A DNA stretch of 64,000 nt from Foliimonas ilicis (GTDB lineage: Bacteria > Pseudomonadota > Alphaproteobacteria > Rhizobiales > Rhizobiaceae), in NCBI RefSeq assembly GCF_039939195.1, contig NZ_JBDUUH010000003.1:62001-126000 (forward strand), read 5' to 3'. A program made the translations under genes and the position numbers. This document shows, one piece after another, positions 8,581-17,038 of this stretch. Under the pieces are notes generated by a model. It was not told where the DNA came from. It did not search any database and saw only the letters and a program-made list of their open reading frames with translations. Each line of letters starts with the position of its first letter. The first letter of the stretch is position 1.

Positions 8581-10295
8581 TGCCTGCATCGAATTCGGTC
8601 GAGGAGTGCGATCTTCTGGTCGTCGGATCCGGTGCCGCGGGCATGGCTGCTGCCATTGCTGCGGCGCATGAGGGTCTGAAGCCTGTCATCATAGAAAAGA
8701 CCGCGTTCTTCGGTGGATCGACCGCGGTTTCAGGCGGTGCCATTTGGATTCCGGACAATCCGCTGATGCGCACAGCAGGCATGAGCGACGATATCGAAGA
8801 CGCCCGTTCTTACATTACAAGCGAGACGGGTAATCGCGGCAACGCGGCGCTGATCGATGCGTTTTTGCGCAAAGGCCCTGAGGCGATCGGCTTTTTCCAC
8901 GACAACACCGCATTGCGTTTCACGCACCGCGCTTACTCGCCGGATTATCACCCGGATACGCCCGGCGCTGCACTTGGGGGACGGGTTATAGATGCCGAGG
9001 ATTATGATGGCCGCCGATTAGGCGCAAACCTAGACAGATTGCGACCGCCGATCGGCGATTTCACGCTGTTTGGCGGCATGATGCTGAATCGCTTCGATAT
9101 CGGTCATTTCCTCAAGATGACGCGCTCTGTCCGTTCGGCTTTTCATGCGGCCTCGGTCATAGCGCGATATGCGCGTGACCGTCTTTCATACAAGCGCGGC
9201 ACGCGTCTCGTTCTGGGGGCGGCGATCGCCGGGCGAATGGCCGAAACGGCTTTCGATCTGGGAATACCGATCCGGTACGAGACGGCTGTCGTTGCCTTGG
9301 AGCGAGAACCCAGCGGACGAGTTACCGGCGCGCGCATACGCGGCCCCGAAGGTGAAACGCTCTTAAAGGCGCGGCACGGCGTGGTTCTCGCGACGGGAGG
9401 TTTCCCGCATAGCAATGAACGCCGAGAAGAGACATTCGATCACGTATCGAGAGGAATACCGCATTTCAGCATGTCTCCGGTGGCAGGAACTGGCGATGCG
9501 ATCAGTGCGGCGGAAAAAATTGGTGCCTCTTTCATCACTTCCAACAGCAATGCCGCGTTCTGGACGCCGGTCTCGCTCTTGCCGAACGGTGACGGTACGT
9601 CGCGTCCTTTTCCGCATCTTTTCCTCGACCGTGCGAAACCCGGCGTCATTTCGGTCGCGCGGGACGGTCGCCGCTTTGTCAACGAAGCAAGCTCGTATCA
9701 TGACTTCGTTCAGGGGCTGATTTCAAAGCTTCTGGAACGGGGAGATCGATCGGCATGGCTCATTTGCGATCATCGCGCGCTGCGCCGTTACGGGTTGGGT
9801 GCAGCCCCTGCCTTTCCTGGACGTATTGGCGCGCATCTCAAATCCGGCTACCTGAAGCGCGGGAAGGATATTTTAGAGCTCGCGCAAGTTACGGGAATTG
9901 ATGCGCAGGCGCTGAGTGAGACACTAAATGCGTTCAACAACGACGCGGTTGCGGGCGTTGACCAACAATTCTCCAAGGGCGGGACTGCGTATCAGACATA
10001 TCTCGGCGATGCTGAGAACAAGCCCAACCCGTGTCTCAGGGCGCTGGAGCATGGGCCGTTTTATGCCGTTGAAATCTTCGCTGGTGACATAGGAACATCG
10101 ATGGGTCTTGCCATCGATGAAAATGCCAGAGTTCTCGATGATAGTGGACAGGCAATACCCGGACTTTTTGCCTGCGGAAACGATGCCAATTCGATCATGG
10201 CGGGAGCATATCCGGGAGCGGGGATCACTTTAGGGCCAGCGCTGACATTCGGTTACATAGCGGGCAGGGCAGCAGCTTCGGCTGATAATAGCTGA
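8577..10295 (+). CDS. FAD-dependent oxidoreductase, 3-ketosteroid delta1-dehydrogenase / fumarate reductase flavoprotein family
   Basis: A 572-residue flavoprotein. The N-terminal dinucleotide motif VVGSGAAGMAAAIAA is followed by FFGGSTAVSGGAIWIP. The C-terminal FAD-closing segment is GLFACGNDANSIMAGAYPGAGITLG. The length and both signatures fit the branch that holds 3-oxosteroid 1-dehydrogenases and related enoate-forming dehydrogenases. These enzymes add or remove two hydrogens next to a carbonyl. It overlaps the SDR stop (ATGA; a second ATG follows immediately). Whether the substrate is a steroid is unproven, and no other steroid-ring genes are nearby. Confidence 0.85.
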   Translation: MMPASNSVEECDLLVVGSGAAGMAAAIAAAHEGLKPVIIEKTAFFGGSTAVSGGAIWIPDNPLMRTAGMSDDIEDARSYITSETGNRGNAALIDAFLRKGPEAIGFFHDNTALRFTHRAYSPDYHPDTPGAALGGRVIDAEDYDGRRLGANLDRLRPPIGDFTLFGGMMLNRFDIGHFLKMTRSVRSAFHAASVIARYARDRLSYKRGTRLVLGAAIAGRMAETAFDLGIPIRYETAVVALEREPSGRVTGARIRGPEGETLLKARHGVVLATGGFPHSNERREETFDHVSRGIPHFSMSPVAGTGDAISAAEKIGASFITSNSNAAFWTPVSLLPNGDGTSRPFPHLFLDRAKPGVISVARDGRRFVNEASSYHDFVQGLISKLLERGDRSAWLICDHRALRRYGLGAAPAFPGRIGAHLKSGYLKRGKDILELAQVTGIDAQALSETLNAFNNDAVAGVDQQFSKGGTAYQTYLGDAENKPNPCLRALEHGPFYAVEIFAGDIGTSMGLAIDENARVLDDSGQAIPGLFACGNDANSIMAGAYPGAGITLGPALTFGYIAGRAAASADNS

Positions 10296-10308
10296 CTATG
10301 CGGCTCAC

Positions 10309-10908
10309 TCATTTCCGAAATCGCTCTGCAAGACGGCTGGCGGGCTCTACTGCCAAAAGCCGATAAACTGCGTCGGCCAGATCGATGGCAGGGCGCCCGG
10401 CAATTTTGTCGAGCCGCATTGCGAGATACGACGCACCGGCCGCGATGATCGCGCCGCCGATCATATCAAGCGGGAAGTGCACTCCCATATAGATTCTGGA
10501 CCATGCGACCAGAATCCCGGCCAGACCTATTGCCAACGCGTGTTTCCAGTGCGCCAAGAGCGCCATCGTTATCGCATAGGTGAACATCACGAGACCGTGG
10601 TTGCTCGGAAATGACGGGCTCGACCGGTGCTCGATAAGGGTGTTCCCGATGGGTATCAGGAATGGCCTCGGTGAATCATAAATCGCTCCAATCAGATAAC
10701 TGGTGCCGATTGCGATTATGAGTGCGCTTAAAAGGATCAGTGCCTGCCGGCGAACCGAGCGATTGCCGACAAACCAAAGAACAGCAAGGTGGACCGGGAT
10801 CAGGAAGATGACATATTTCGCAAAAAAATATGCGATATAGGCGGTTAGCCCCCAGGTTTCACTTCCTGCGTTCAGAAGCAGAAAAACTGCTTGGTCGGCC
10901 TGATTCAT
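10309..10908 (-). CDS. PAP2-family membrane phosphatase (undecaprenyl-diphosphatase BcrC-like)
   Basis: A 199-residue membrane protein with five to six hydrophobic segments and the three PAP2 motifs: D-S-P-R-P (Arg81-Pro82), P-S-N-H (101-104) and S-R-x5-H-x3-D (Ser137, Arg138, His144, Asp148). The Lys of the usual K-x6-RP motif 1 is absent, which I recall as common in the BcrC/YbjG branch. It is likely to hydrolyse a lipid pyrophosphate on the periplasmic face. GGGGACAG precedes the ATG. It is convergent with the flavoprotein gene and unrelated to the catabolic operons. Confidence 0.8.
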   Translation of the reverse strand: MNQADQAVFLLLNAGSETWGLTAYIAYFFAKYVIFLIPVHLAVLWFVGNRSVRRQALILLSALIIAIGTSYLIGAIYDSPRPFLIPIGNTLIEHRSSPSFPSNHGLVMFTYAITMALLAHWKHALAIGLAGILVAWSRIYMGVHFPLDMIGGAIIAAGASYLAMRLDKIAGRPAIDLADAVYRLLAVEPASRLAERFRK

Positions 10909-10931
10909 ACTGTCCCCTCATACTGACAAGG

Positions 10932-10949
10932 GTGAGTTTTCTTACTCAC
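10932..10949. promoter_or_regulatory. palindrome in divergent intergenic region
   Basis: GTGAGT and ACTCAC (10932-10937, 10944-10949) form a perfect 6-base inverted repeat with a 6-base spacer. It lies 24 bases upstream of the PAP2 start, in the 178-base gap shared with the gene at 11087. It could be an operator or a small hairpin in the leader. I can name no regulator. Confidence 0.3.
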
Positions 10950-11086
10950 GTAAGGCGACAGTGAGGCATTTTCCGAATTTGAGGATTATTAGTCGACGAT
11001 CCATTGATCTGAGGCGGTGACGCGATCCGGCGATGGACAGGAACCTTGTCTGCTGCGGGCACGTTCGTAGTGGAAGGAGATCAAAT

Positions 11087-11536
11087 ATGGCAATCATTTC
11101 ACTCAGTGATCATGAAGAAATCCGTGATTGGGCGGCAGCGCGAGCTGGCTTTCCAGCTATCGTCGATGTTTCGACTGAAGGCGGGACTCAGCCGATGCTG
11201 CGCATCGTCTTTGGACAGCACGCATATCAGGACCAGGATCGGGCTGAGCGTCCGCAAAATGCTGGTGGTGTAGAATTGGTAGAGTGGAGCGACTGGTTCG
11301 AAATTCTGGACCAGAAGAACCTTGCGCTTTCGGTTTCGGACGACTTCGAAGCCAGGGACAGTTCGTATGAACTCGTCAGTGCGGGTTCCAGCGCCGGTAT
11401 GGATGATCTCGACGTAAAGTTTCTCGCCGAGAACACCGATTTATCGCCCAATCAGGCAAAAGAGCTGATCGGGCGTCATGGGCGTGATCGAGACAAGCTT
11501 CTTGAGATAGCCAAAACCATGAAAGCCGAAAGCTGA
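11087..11536 (+). CDS. small hypothetical protein with DUF3606-like C-terminus
   Basis: A 149-residue soluble acidic protein. The ATG at 11087 is preceded by AAGGAG at good spacing; the in-frame start at 11033 lacks a site. The last 35 residues (DLSPNQAKELIGRHG...) resemble the short helical DUF3606-type domain found in small Rhizobiales proteins; this similarity is from memory and tentative. The N-terminal part has no recognised signature and no signal peptide or membrane segment. Function unknown. Confidence 0.6.
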   Translation: MAIISLSDHEEIRDWAAARAGFPAIVDVSTEGGTQPMLRIVFGQHAYQDQDRAERPQNAGGVELVEWSDWFEILDQKNLALSVSDDFEARDSSYELVSAGSSAGMDDLDVKFLAENTDLSPNQAKELIGRHGRDRDKLLEIAKTMKAES

Positions 11537-11538
11537 TT

Positions 11539-12255
11539 CTAACCTGCTTTGGACCAGGCGCTTTCGGCAACTAGGTCGAGTGGATTGTCGGATCTTTTGC
11601 TACGATCGACCGGCTTTGCAGCGGTCTCTACGGCGCGCCTGGCGAATTCGTCGAGATAGGCGGCGCGTCCTTCATCACTGATCCGCGGAGTGCCGTAAGC
11701 GATGAACGGCTCTTCGACCGTGTAGCCCATATATTGAAGTGTAAGCCGCTGGACCTGCCACAGAACTTTTTCAATCTCACCATAGACGCCGTCTGGCCCG
11801 AAACGCGCGGTCGTGCCGCCGGTCGTTACCGATAAAAGTGCGCGCCGCCCCTGGAAGAGGCCACTGTCGAAGCGTCGCCCATCGACATAGCCGAAGCCGT
11901 AGGCAAGCACGCGTTCGAACCAGCCTTTCAGGATTGCGGGCGGTCCGCCCCACCAGAGGGGATATTGCAGGATGAGTAGATCGGCTGCCGCTACTTTCTC
12001 CTGCTCGCGAACAAGATCGGGCGCGAATGTCCCATTCTTTGCAGCGGCTGCCTGCTCCCCCTGATAGTGAAAGCGTTGCGGATCATCTTCGCTCAGGAAA
12101 TCGTGACGCCCGGCAACCGGATTGAAATTGTCGGCGTAGAGATCAGAAATCGTCACTGTGTGGCCTGCGGCCTTCAGCGCGTTGGCTGCGCTATCGCGCA
12201 GTGCCGCGGAAAAGGATGCCGGTTCGGGGTGAGCGTAGACGATCAGGACATTCAT
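11539..12255 (-). CDS. NAD(P)H quinone oxidoreductase, flavodoxin-like fold
   Basis: A 238-residue protein of the NQO1/MdaB/KefF-type flavodoxin-fold family. The N-terminal VLIVYAHPEPASFSAALRD is the FMN/FAD phosphate loop, and LQYPLWWGGPPAILKGWFERV is the hallmark flavin-binding loop. It probably reduces quinones by two electrons in the cytosol. AAGGAGG precedes the ATG at 12255. It is the last gene of the minus-strand TRAP/BKACE operon (30 bases after the BKACE gene), which may indicate redox stress from the imported compound. Confidence 0.85.
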   Translation of the reverse strand: MNVLIVYAHPEPASFSAALRDSAANALKAAGHTVTISDLYADNFNPVAGRHDFLSEDDPQRFHYQGEQAAAAKNGTFAPDLVREQEKVAAADLLILQYPLWWGGPPAILKGWFERVLAYGFGYVDGRRFDSGLFQGRRALLSVTTGGTTARFGPDGVYGEIEKVLWQVQRLTLQYMGYTVEEPFIAYGTPRISDEGRAAYLDEFARRAVETAAKPVDRSKRSDNPLDLVAESAWSKAG

Positions 12256-12285
12256 TCCTGGCCTCCTTGTAAATGAGGATGGGTT

Positions 12286-13215
12286 CTAGAAGTTGACGCG
12301 ATCGGCGCCTTTGAGGTCGAGAATTGCGCGCGCTTCGCTGGGCGAGGCGATTTCCAATCCCAGCCCCTCGATGATCTGGCGAACCTTCGTGACCTGTTCG
12401 GCATTCGATGTGGCCAGTTTGCCCGGTCCGATCCAGAGCGAATCCTCCAATCCGACACGCACATTGCCGCCATTTGCTGCGGCGATGGCTGCGATAGCCA
12501 TCTGATTGCGACCGGCGCCCAGTACCGACCAGCGATAGTCTTCACCAAAAAGCCGGTCGGCCGTCCGCTTCATGTGCATCACGTCTTCGGGATGATTGCC
12601 GATGCCGCCGAGAATCCCGAACACGCTTTGAACGAAGAAGGGCGGCTTCACCAATCCACGATCGACAAAATGCGCAAGCGTGTAGAGATGCCCGATGTCG
12701 TAGCATTCGATCTCGAAGCGCGTGTCGTTTTCGGCGCAGGCGGTGAGGATGTTTTCTATATCCGAAAAGGTGTTCTTGAATACACGGTCGCGCGATCCCT
12801 CCAGATAGGGGCGCTCCCATTCATGTTTCAAATCATTGAAGCGATTGAGCATCGGGAACAGACCGAAATTCATCGACCCCATATTGAGTGACGCGACTTC
12901 AGGCTTGAAATGCGCCACCGGACGCATGCGCTCCTCGACCGTCATCGTCGGAGCGCCGCCTGTCGTGATGTTCACGACGCAATCGGAGCGTTGCTTGATG
13001 ACGCGCAAGAATGGTTCGAATCCTTCCAGCGTCTGGTCGGGCTTGCCGTCAACCGGATTGCGCGCATGCAGATGCACGATGGCAGCGCCTGCCTCGGCAG
13101 CACCGATTGCGGCATCGGCGATTTCTTCTGCCGTCACCGGAAGATGCGGCGACATGGATGGTGTGTGGATGGAACCCGTAACCGCACAGGTGATGATGAC
13201 TTTGCGTGCTGCCAT
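12286..13215 (-). CDS. beta-keto acid cleavage enzyme (BKACE, DUF849)
   Basis: A 309-residue TIM-barrel protein of the BKACE family, typified by 3-keto-5-aminohexanoate cleavage enzyme. These enzymes condense a beta-keto acid with acetyl-CoA to give acetoacetate and a new CoA ester, using zinc. Visible landmarks are the metal-binding HLHAR (His48, His50), TTGG near residue 85, FEIECYD (Glu170) and RVGLED (Glu257-Asp258). GGGAG lies seven bases before the ATG at 13215. The side-chain specificity of BKACE members varies widely. Its place beside an HpcH/HpaI aldolase and an amidohydrolase-like gene points to catabolism of an oxo-acid brought in by the TRAP system. Confidence 0.9.
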   Translation of the reverse strand: MAARKVIITCAVTGSIHTPSMSPHLPVTAEEIADAAIGAAEAGAAIVHLHARNPVDGKPDQTLEGFEPFLRVIKQRSDCVVNITTGGAPTMTVEERMRPVAHFKPEVASLNMGSMNFGLFPMLNRFNDLKHEWERPYLEGSRDRVFKNTFSDIENILTACAENDTRFEIECYDIGHLYTLAHFVDRGLVKPPFFVQSVFGILGGIGNHPEDVMHMKRTADRLFGEDYRWSVLGAGRNQMAIAAIAAANGGNVRVGLEDSLWIGPGKLATSNAEQVTKVRQIIEGLGLEIASPSEARAILDLKGADRVNF

Positions 13216-13238
13216 GCGCCCGCTCCCTTTCAAATTGT

Positions 13239-14180
13239 CTAGGCCAGATCGAGCAGATGCGAGGCGTTTTTCGAGGTGATCTGCCTGATCACATCCGGCG
13301 AGACATTCTTGTCCAGAAGGTCCGAGACGATCATCCGAAAACCATCGACCGGCTTTGGAGCCTGGGTAAGGCCGAGGTCAGAGCCGAGAATGGTTCGGTC
13401 GGCACCTGCAACTTCGATCAGGTGCACGAGGTCCGCCGGCTCATGCTGCTTGGCACGGCTTGGCACAAACATGCAGATCGAATGTTCCATATAAGCGCCA
13501 AGCGAGACGAGCCCGCGAATGTCATCGTCCGAACAGCCGATGATGTAGGTGGGGTGGTTGACCATCATCTTCTTGACGCCACGCTTCTTGCCTTCCTCAA
13601 ATAGCTTGAAGAGTTCGCTGACATGCAGATGTCCGCCAGCGAGAATGATGTCGGCTTCCGCAATCAGGTCGAGGACTTGCAGTGTATCGTCGGTCAGCTT
13701 TCCATTGGCATCCAGTGCTGTCAGCGGTATTGGCGGCAGCATCGGCTTTGCGGTCTTCGGGAAGCTCTTGGCGGCATAGGCCTCGATGTGATTCTTGGCC
13801 GCGAAGGTCGGCATCCAGACGATCTTGCCGCCAAGCTTGATCGAATGATCGACGGCGTGCGGGTTGATGCCGCCGGAGGCGTTGTTGAGCGCCACGCCGG
13901 AGTAGAGCTTGATGTCGAGATCGGGATGGAATTCCTCGATGACTGCGCAATGCGGCATCCCGACGTAGTAATGATCCTTATAGAGAAGGGCTTTGAAGCC
14001 TGCATCCTGCGCGTCCTGGAAAGCCTGATAGTGACCCAGGATGCGGGGCATGGCGGCTGGACCTGAGTGGCAATGCAGATCGACTGCGCCGACGAGAAGG
14101 TCCGCTACTTCTTTCGCGCGCGCTTCGGACATTTCCGGCAGCGGTACGATATTGGGGTATTGCGTGCTTGTATCGGCCAT
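13239..14180 (-). CDS. DUF6282-like metal-dependent hydrolase (amidohydrolase fold)
   Basis: A 313-residue cytosolic protein with an amidohydrolase-type metal site: H-x-H in VDLHCHSG (His36, His38), further His in GGHLHVSEL and VNHPTY, and a late Asp in ILGSDLG. I believe this corresponds to the family named DUF6282, whose reaction is not established. The start is ATG 14180, with AAGGAAAGGG upstream; 13 codons of open frame before it lack a site. It sits between the aldolase (35 bases) and the BKACE gene (23 bases) in the same operon, so it probably opens a lactone, lactam or amide of the pathway intermediate. That role is inferred. Confidence 0.75.
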   Translation of the reverse strand: MADTSTQYPNIVPLPEMSEARAKEVADLLVGAVDLHCHSGPAAMPRILGHYQAFQDAQDAGFKALLYKDHYYVGMPHCAVIEEFHPDLDIKLYSGVALNNASGGINPHAVDHSIKLGGKIVWMPTFAAKNHIEAYAAKSFPKTAKPMLPPIPLTALDANGKLTDDTLQVLDLIAEADIILAGGHLHVSELFKLFEEGKKRGVKKMMVNHPTYIIGCSDDDIRGLVSLGAYMEHSICMFVPSRAKQHEPADLVHLIEVAGADRTILGSDLGLTQAPKPVDGFRMIVSDLLDKNVSPDVIRQITSKNASHLLDLA

Positions 14181-14215
14181 GATGAGCCCTTTCCTTGTGA
14201 ATGTTGTGTCCGGCG

Positions 14216-15001
14216 TCACGCGCCAACGGCAGCGATTTCCTGAAGCGCCTTCGATGCGGCCTGACGCATGAAGCCGTGATCGGAGGCCGTGATGAATGCG
14301 GTTGCCCCGGCTTGGCGAAAGCGCTTTGCCTCCTCGCCATTGGCGACCATGACGGCCACCGGTTTGCCGACTTTCTTCGCAGCAGCGATGATGCGGGTGC
14401 AGGCATCGACGATTTCAGGCGCGTCCATGCCGGAAGCACCGAAAGCAACCGTCAGGTCGCCGCGGCCGATGAAGATGCCATCGAGGCCGTCGACAGCAAG
14501 GATGTCGTCGATCTCGTCCAGTGCTTCCGGGTCTTCGATCATCGCAATGAACGTTGCGCTCCGGTCTCCGGCATCCACATGATCCCAGAGGCCGACCGCA
14601 CCGAATGCACCGGCGCGCGTCGTGTTCGAAAAGCCGCGCTTTCCGCCGCGATAGCGAAAGGCCGAGGCAAGTTCCTGTGCCTTCACTTTTGAGGAAACGT
14701 GCGGCACGAGAGCACCTGCTGCACCATCATCGAGGATGGCAAGTATCTTTGCAGCTGTCGGCTCGGACACCCGCACAATGCCCGCCGTGCCTGAAGCGCG
14801 CGCGGCCAGAAGTGCGGAATCGATTGCGACGCGATCCCATGGCGCATGCTCTTCATCGATGACGACGAAGTCGAAACCGACATGTCCCAGAATTTCGATT
14901 GGATGCGTTGCGGGCGTCTTGATAAAGGTGCCGACCAGATGCTCCCCAGCCATGAAACGCTGACGAAACGCAGCCATTTTCTCGAATTTTCCAGACGTCA
15001 T
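14216..15001 (-). CDS. HpcH/HpaI family class II aldolase
   Basis: A 261-residue aldolase of the HpcH/HpaI (4-hydroxy-2-oxo-acid, metal-dependent) family. The active-site set is visible: IDEEHAP with His52, RVSEP with Arg77, and the Mg/Mn ligands Glu156 (IED) and Asp182 (GRGDL). It should cleave a 4-hydroxy-2-oxo acid to pyruvate plus an aldehyde, or to glyoxylate and relatives. The start at 15001 follows AAAGGA; the open frame reaches 15040 and would overlap the DctM stop. The operon order TRAP-aldolase-hydrolase-BKACE suggests that it acts late in breakdown of the imported acid. Confidence 0.88.
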   Translation of the reverse strand: MTSGKFEKMAAFRQRFMAGEHLVGTFIKTPATHPIEILGHVGFDFVVIDEEHAPWDRVAIDSALLAARASGTAGIVRVSEPTAAKILAILDDGAAGALVPHVSSKVKAQELASAFRYRGGKRGFSNTTRAGAFGAVGLWDHVDAGDRSATFIAMIEDPEALDEIDDILAVDGLDGIFIGRGDLTVAFGASGMDAPEIVDACTRIIAAAKKVGKPVAVMVANGEEAKRFRQAGATAFITASDHGFMRQAASKALQEIAAVGA

Positions 15002-15036
15002 TTCGATATTCCTTTGAACGTTTTGCACGGCCATGC

Positions 15037-16317
15037 TCACCGCATCGGCATCATGTAATGGGGCATGAAAAGCGAGATCGCAGGGACCAACGCCACGAGC
15101 ACCAGAACGAGAATGCAGATACCGATGAGCGGCGCAGCCTCCTTAGCCACCTTGGTCAAGGGTTGGCCTGAGACCGCGCAGACGATGAACAGGAGGATGC
15201 CGACCGGCGGTGTTGCCATGCCGATCACGGCATTCAGGATGACCATGATGCCGAACTGCACCGGATCCATGCCGATGATGCCCAGGAACTGCAGCAGGAT
15301 CGGCATCGTCAGGATCAGGATCGAGATAGGCTCCAGAAACATGCCGAGCACGAGCAGGACCAGGTTCAGCATCAGCAGTACCACGTAAGGATTGTCGCTG
15401 ATCGAAAGCACGCCGGCTGCAATCGCGTTTGGCACACCCTCAAGTGTGAAAACAAAGGCGACGATGTTGGCCATGGCCGTGATGAACAGAATGGCGGAAC
15501 TGACGACCGCGGACGCAACCGCAGCATTCCAGATGCGGGTCATGGTCAGGTCGCGATAGATCATTCCGATCATGATCGCGTAGGCGACTGCGACTGCGGC
15601 GGCCTCCGTGGCGGTAAAGATACCTGCGCGGATGCCGACCAGAATGATAACGGGCAGGAACAGGGCAGGCAGCGTGCGCAGCGTTGCTCGTCCACGCTCG
15701 CCCCATGATGTCCGCTCGGTTACGGGAAAGCCGTCGCGTTTTGCGCGCCAAGATGCATAGACCAGCAGTCCGACGGCGAGGAGAATGCCAGGAAACACAC
15801 CGGCAATGAAAAGCTGGCCGATAGAGGTTCCCGACAACACGCCGTAGATGATGATGGTGATGCTCGGCGGAATAATGCCGCCCATGATGGCACTTACGCC
15901 GACAAGGGCTGCGGCATAGGCTGCGGGAACGCCTTGTTTGGCCATGGATGGGATCAGGATCGAACCCAGCGCCGATGCTTCGGCGGTGGCACTTCCGGCA
16001 ATGCCGGCGAAGAAGCCCGACGACAGAACGGTCACCGATGACATGCCGCCGCGGCGGTGGCCTATCAATGCTCGTGCAAAGACCACGATGCGGTCTGTCA
16101 CGCCGCCCATGTTCATGAGCATTCCGGCCAGCACGAAGAGGGGGATGGTCAACAGGATGAACTGATCGACGCCAGCCATCATGCGTTGCGGCAGGGCCAG
16201 GATCAGCATTCCGTTCCCGGAGAAGTAGAGATAGGCGACGCCGCCAAGTCCGAGCGCCAGGGCAATCGGAACGCCGGTTACGAGCATGATTATGAAAGTG
16301 CCGAAGAAACTAGCCAT
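15037..16317 (-). CDS. TRAP transporter large permease (DctM type)
   Basis: A 426-residue membrane protein with about 12 hydrophobic helices. It has the DctM landmarks VDQFILLTIPLFVLAG, GGIIPPSITIIIYG and ATPPVGILLFI. The ATG at 16317 is preceded by GAGGCC and lies four bases after the dctQ stop; the longer open frame runs back into dctQ. It forms the second TRAP importer of the window together with the genes at 16322 and 17039. Confidence 0.92.
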   Translation of the reverse strand: MASFFGTFIIMLVTGVPIALALGLGGVAYLYFSGNGMLILALPQRMMAGVDQFILLTIPLFVLAGMLMNMGGVTDRIVVFARALIGHRRGGMSSVTVLSSGFFAGIAGSATAEASALGSILIPSMAKQGVPAAYAAALVGVSAIMGGIIPPSITIIIYGVLSGTSIGQLFIAGVFPGILLAVGLLVYASWRAKRDGFPVTERTSWGERGRATLRTLPALFLPVIILVGIRAGIFTATEAAAVAVAYAIMIGMIYRDLTMTRIWNAAVASAVVSSAILFITAMANIVAFVFTLEGVPNAIAAGVLSISDNPYVVLLMLNLVLLVLGMFLEPISILILTMPILLQFLGIIGMDPVQFGIMVILNAVIGMATPPVGILLFIVCAVSGQPLTKVAKEAAPLIGICILVLVLVALVPAISLFMPHYMMPMR

Positions 16318-16321
16318 CGTG

Positions 16322-16891
16322 TCAGGCCTCGGGAATGTTCTGGTGAATGGGCTCTTCGCCGGGTTTTCCAAAAGCAAGGAAGTCCGCGATGAGTGCGCCA
16401 ATGATGTGCAGGCCAAGAAGCGCGCAGCCGATCGAAACTGAAATGTAGACGAGACTGATGGGAACCGCGGCGCGATTGCCGGTCAGCGAGTTCCAGATGA
16501 AGTCGAAAGCCGGAATGATCTGGTTCGAAAAGCGCTGCGAATAGCTGTAGCCGCTCTGCGCGAGCAACCAGAGAAAGACCAGAATCGGGATGGCCAGAAC
16601 GAGTTTGAGCGCGAACTGTCCCTTGGGGCCGAGCAGGTTCGGGACGAAATCGACATTGACCATCTCGCCGCGCTGATAGGCATAGCCGATGACGAAGAAG
16701 GTCTGCCACAACAAGAGATAGCGGCAGAGCTCCTCGGCCCATATCAGCGAGGTGTGGAATGCGTAACGTGCCAGAACCTGCGCAAGAACAATGCCGACGA
16801 TCGCCAGCATGGTCGCGCCGGCAACGAACCGGACCAGCCGGATATACCAGCCGATCGGTCCCGCGATTGCACTTGTTTGAGCTGCACTCAT
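16322..16891 (-). CDS. TRAP transporter small permease (DctQ type)
   Basis: A 189-residue, four-helix membrane protein. LARYAFHTSLIWAEELCRYLLLW is the family's signature spanning the end of TM1 and the start of TM2. The start is ATG 16891 with AAGG six to seven bases upstream. It is translationally close to the downstream dctM gene. A 147-base gap separates it from the upstream binding-protein gene. I see no strong terminator hairpin in that gap, only a weak CGCGT/ACGCG pair. Confidence 0.9.
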   Translation of the reverse strand: MSAAQTSAIAGPIGWYIRLVRFVAGATMLAIVGIVLAQVLARYAFHTSLIWAEELCRYLLLWQTFFVIGYAYQRGEMVNVDFVPNLLGPKGQFALKLVLAIPILVFLWLLAQSGYSYSQRFSNQIIPAFDFIWNSLTGNRAAVPISLVYISVSIGCALLGLHIIGALIADFLAFGKPGEEPIHQNIPEA

Positions 16892-17038
16892 GATGGGCCT
16901 TCTTCGAAATATCGATGCCATGACAGAAGCTGGCGGTTTTGGACGCGACCGTGCGGAAAGGACGATGGACCGTGCCCGCCCGGCAGAAGACGCGTATCAA
17001 CGCGCTTTCACCGGACGCCAGAGGTTTGTTTGGATAGA

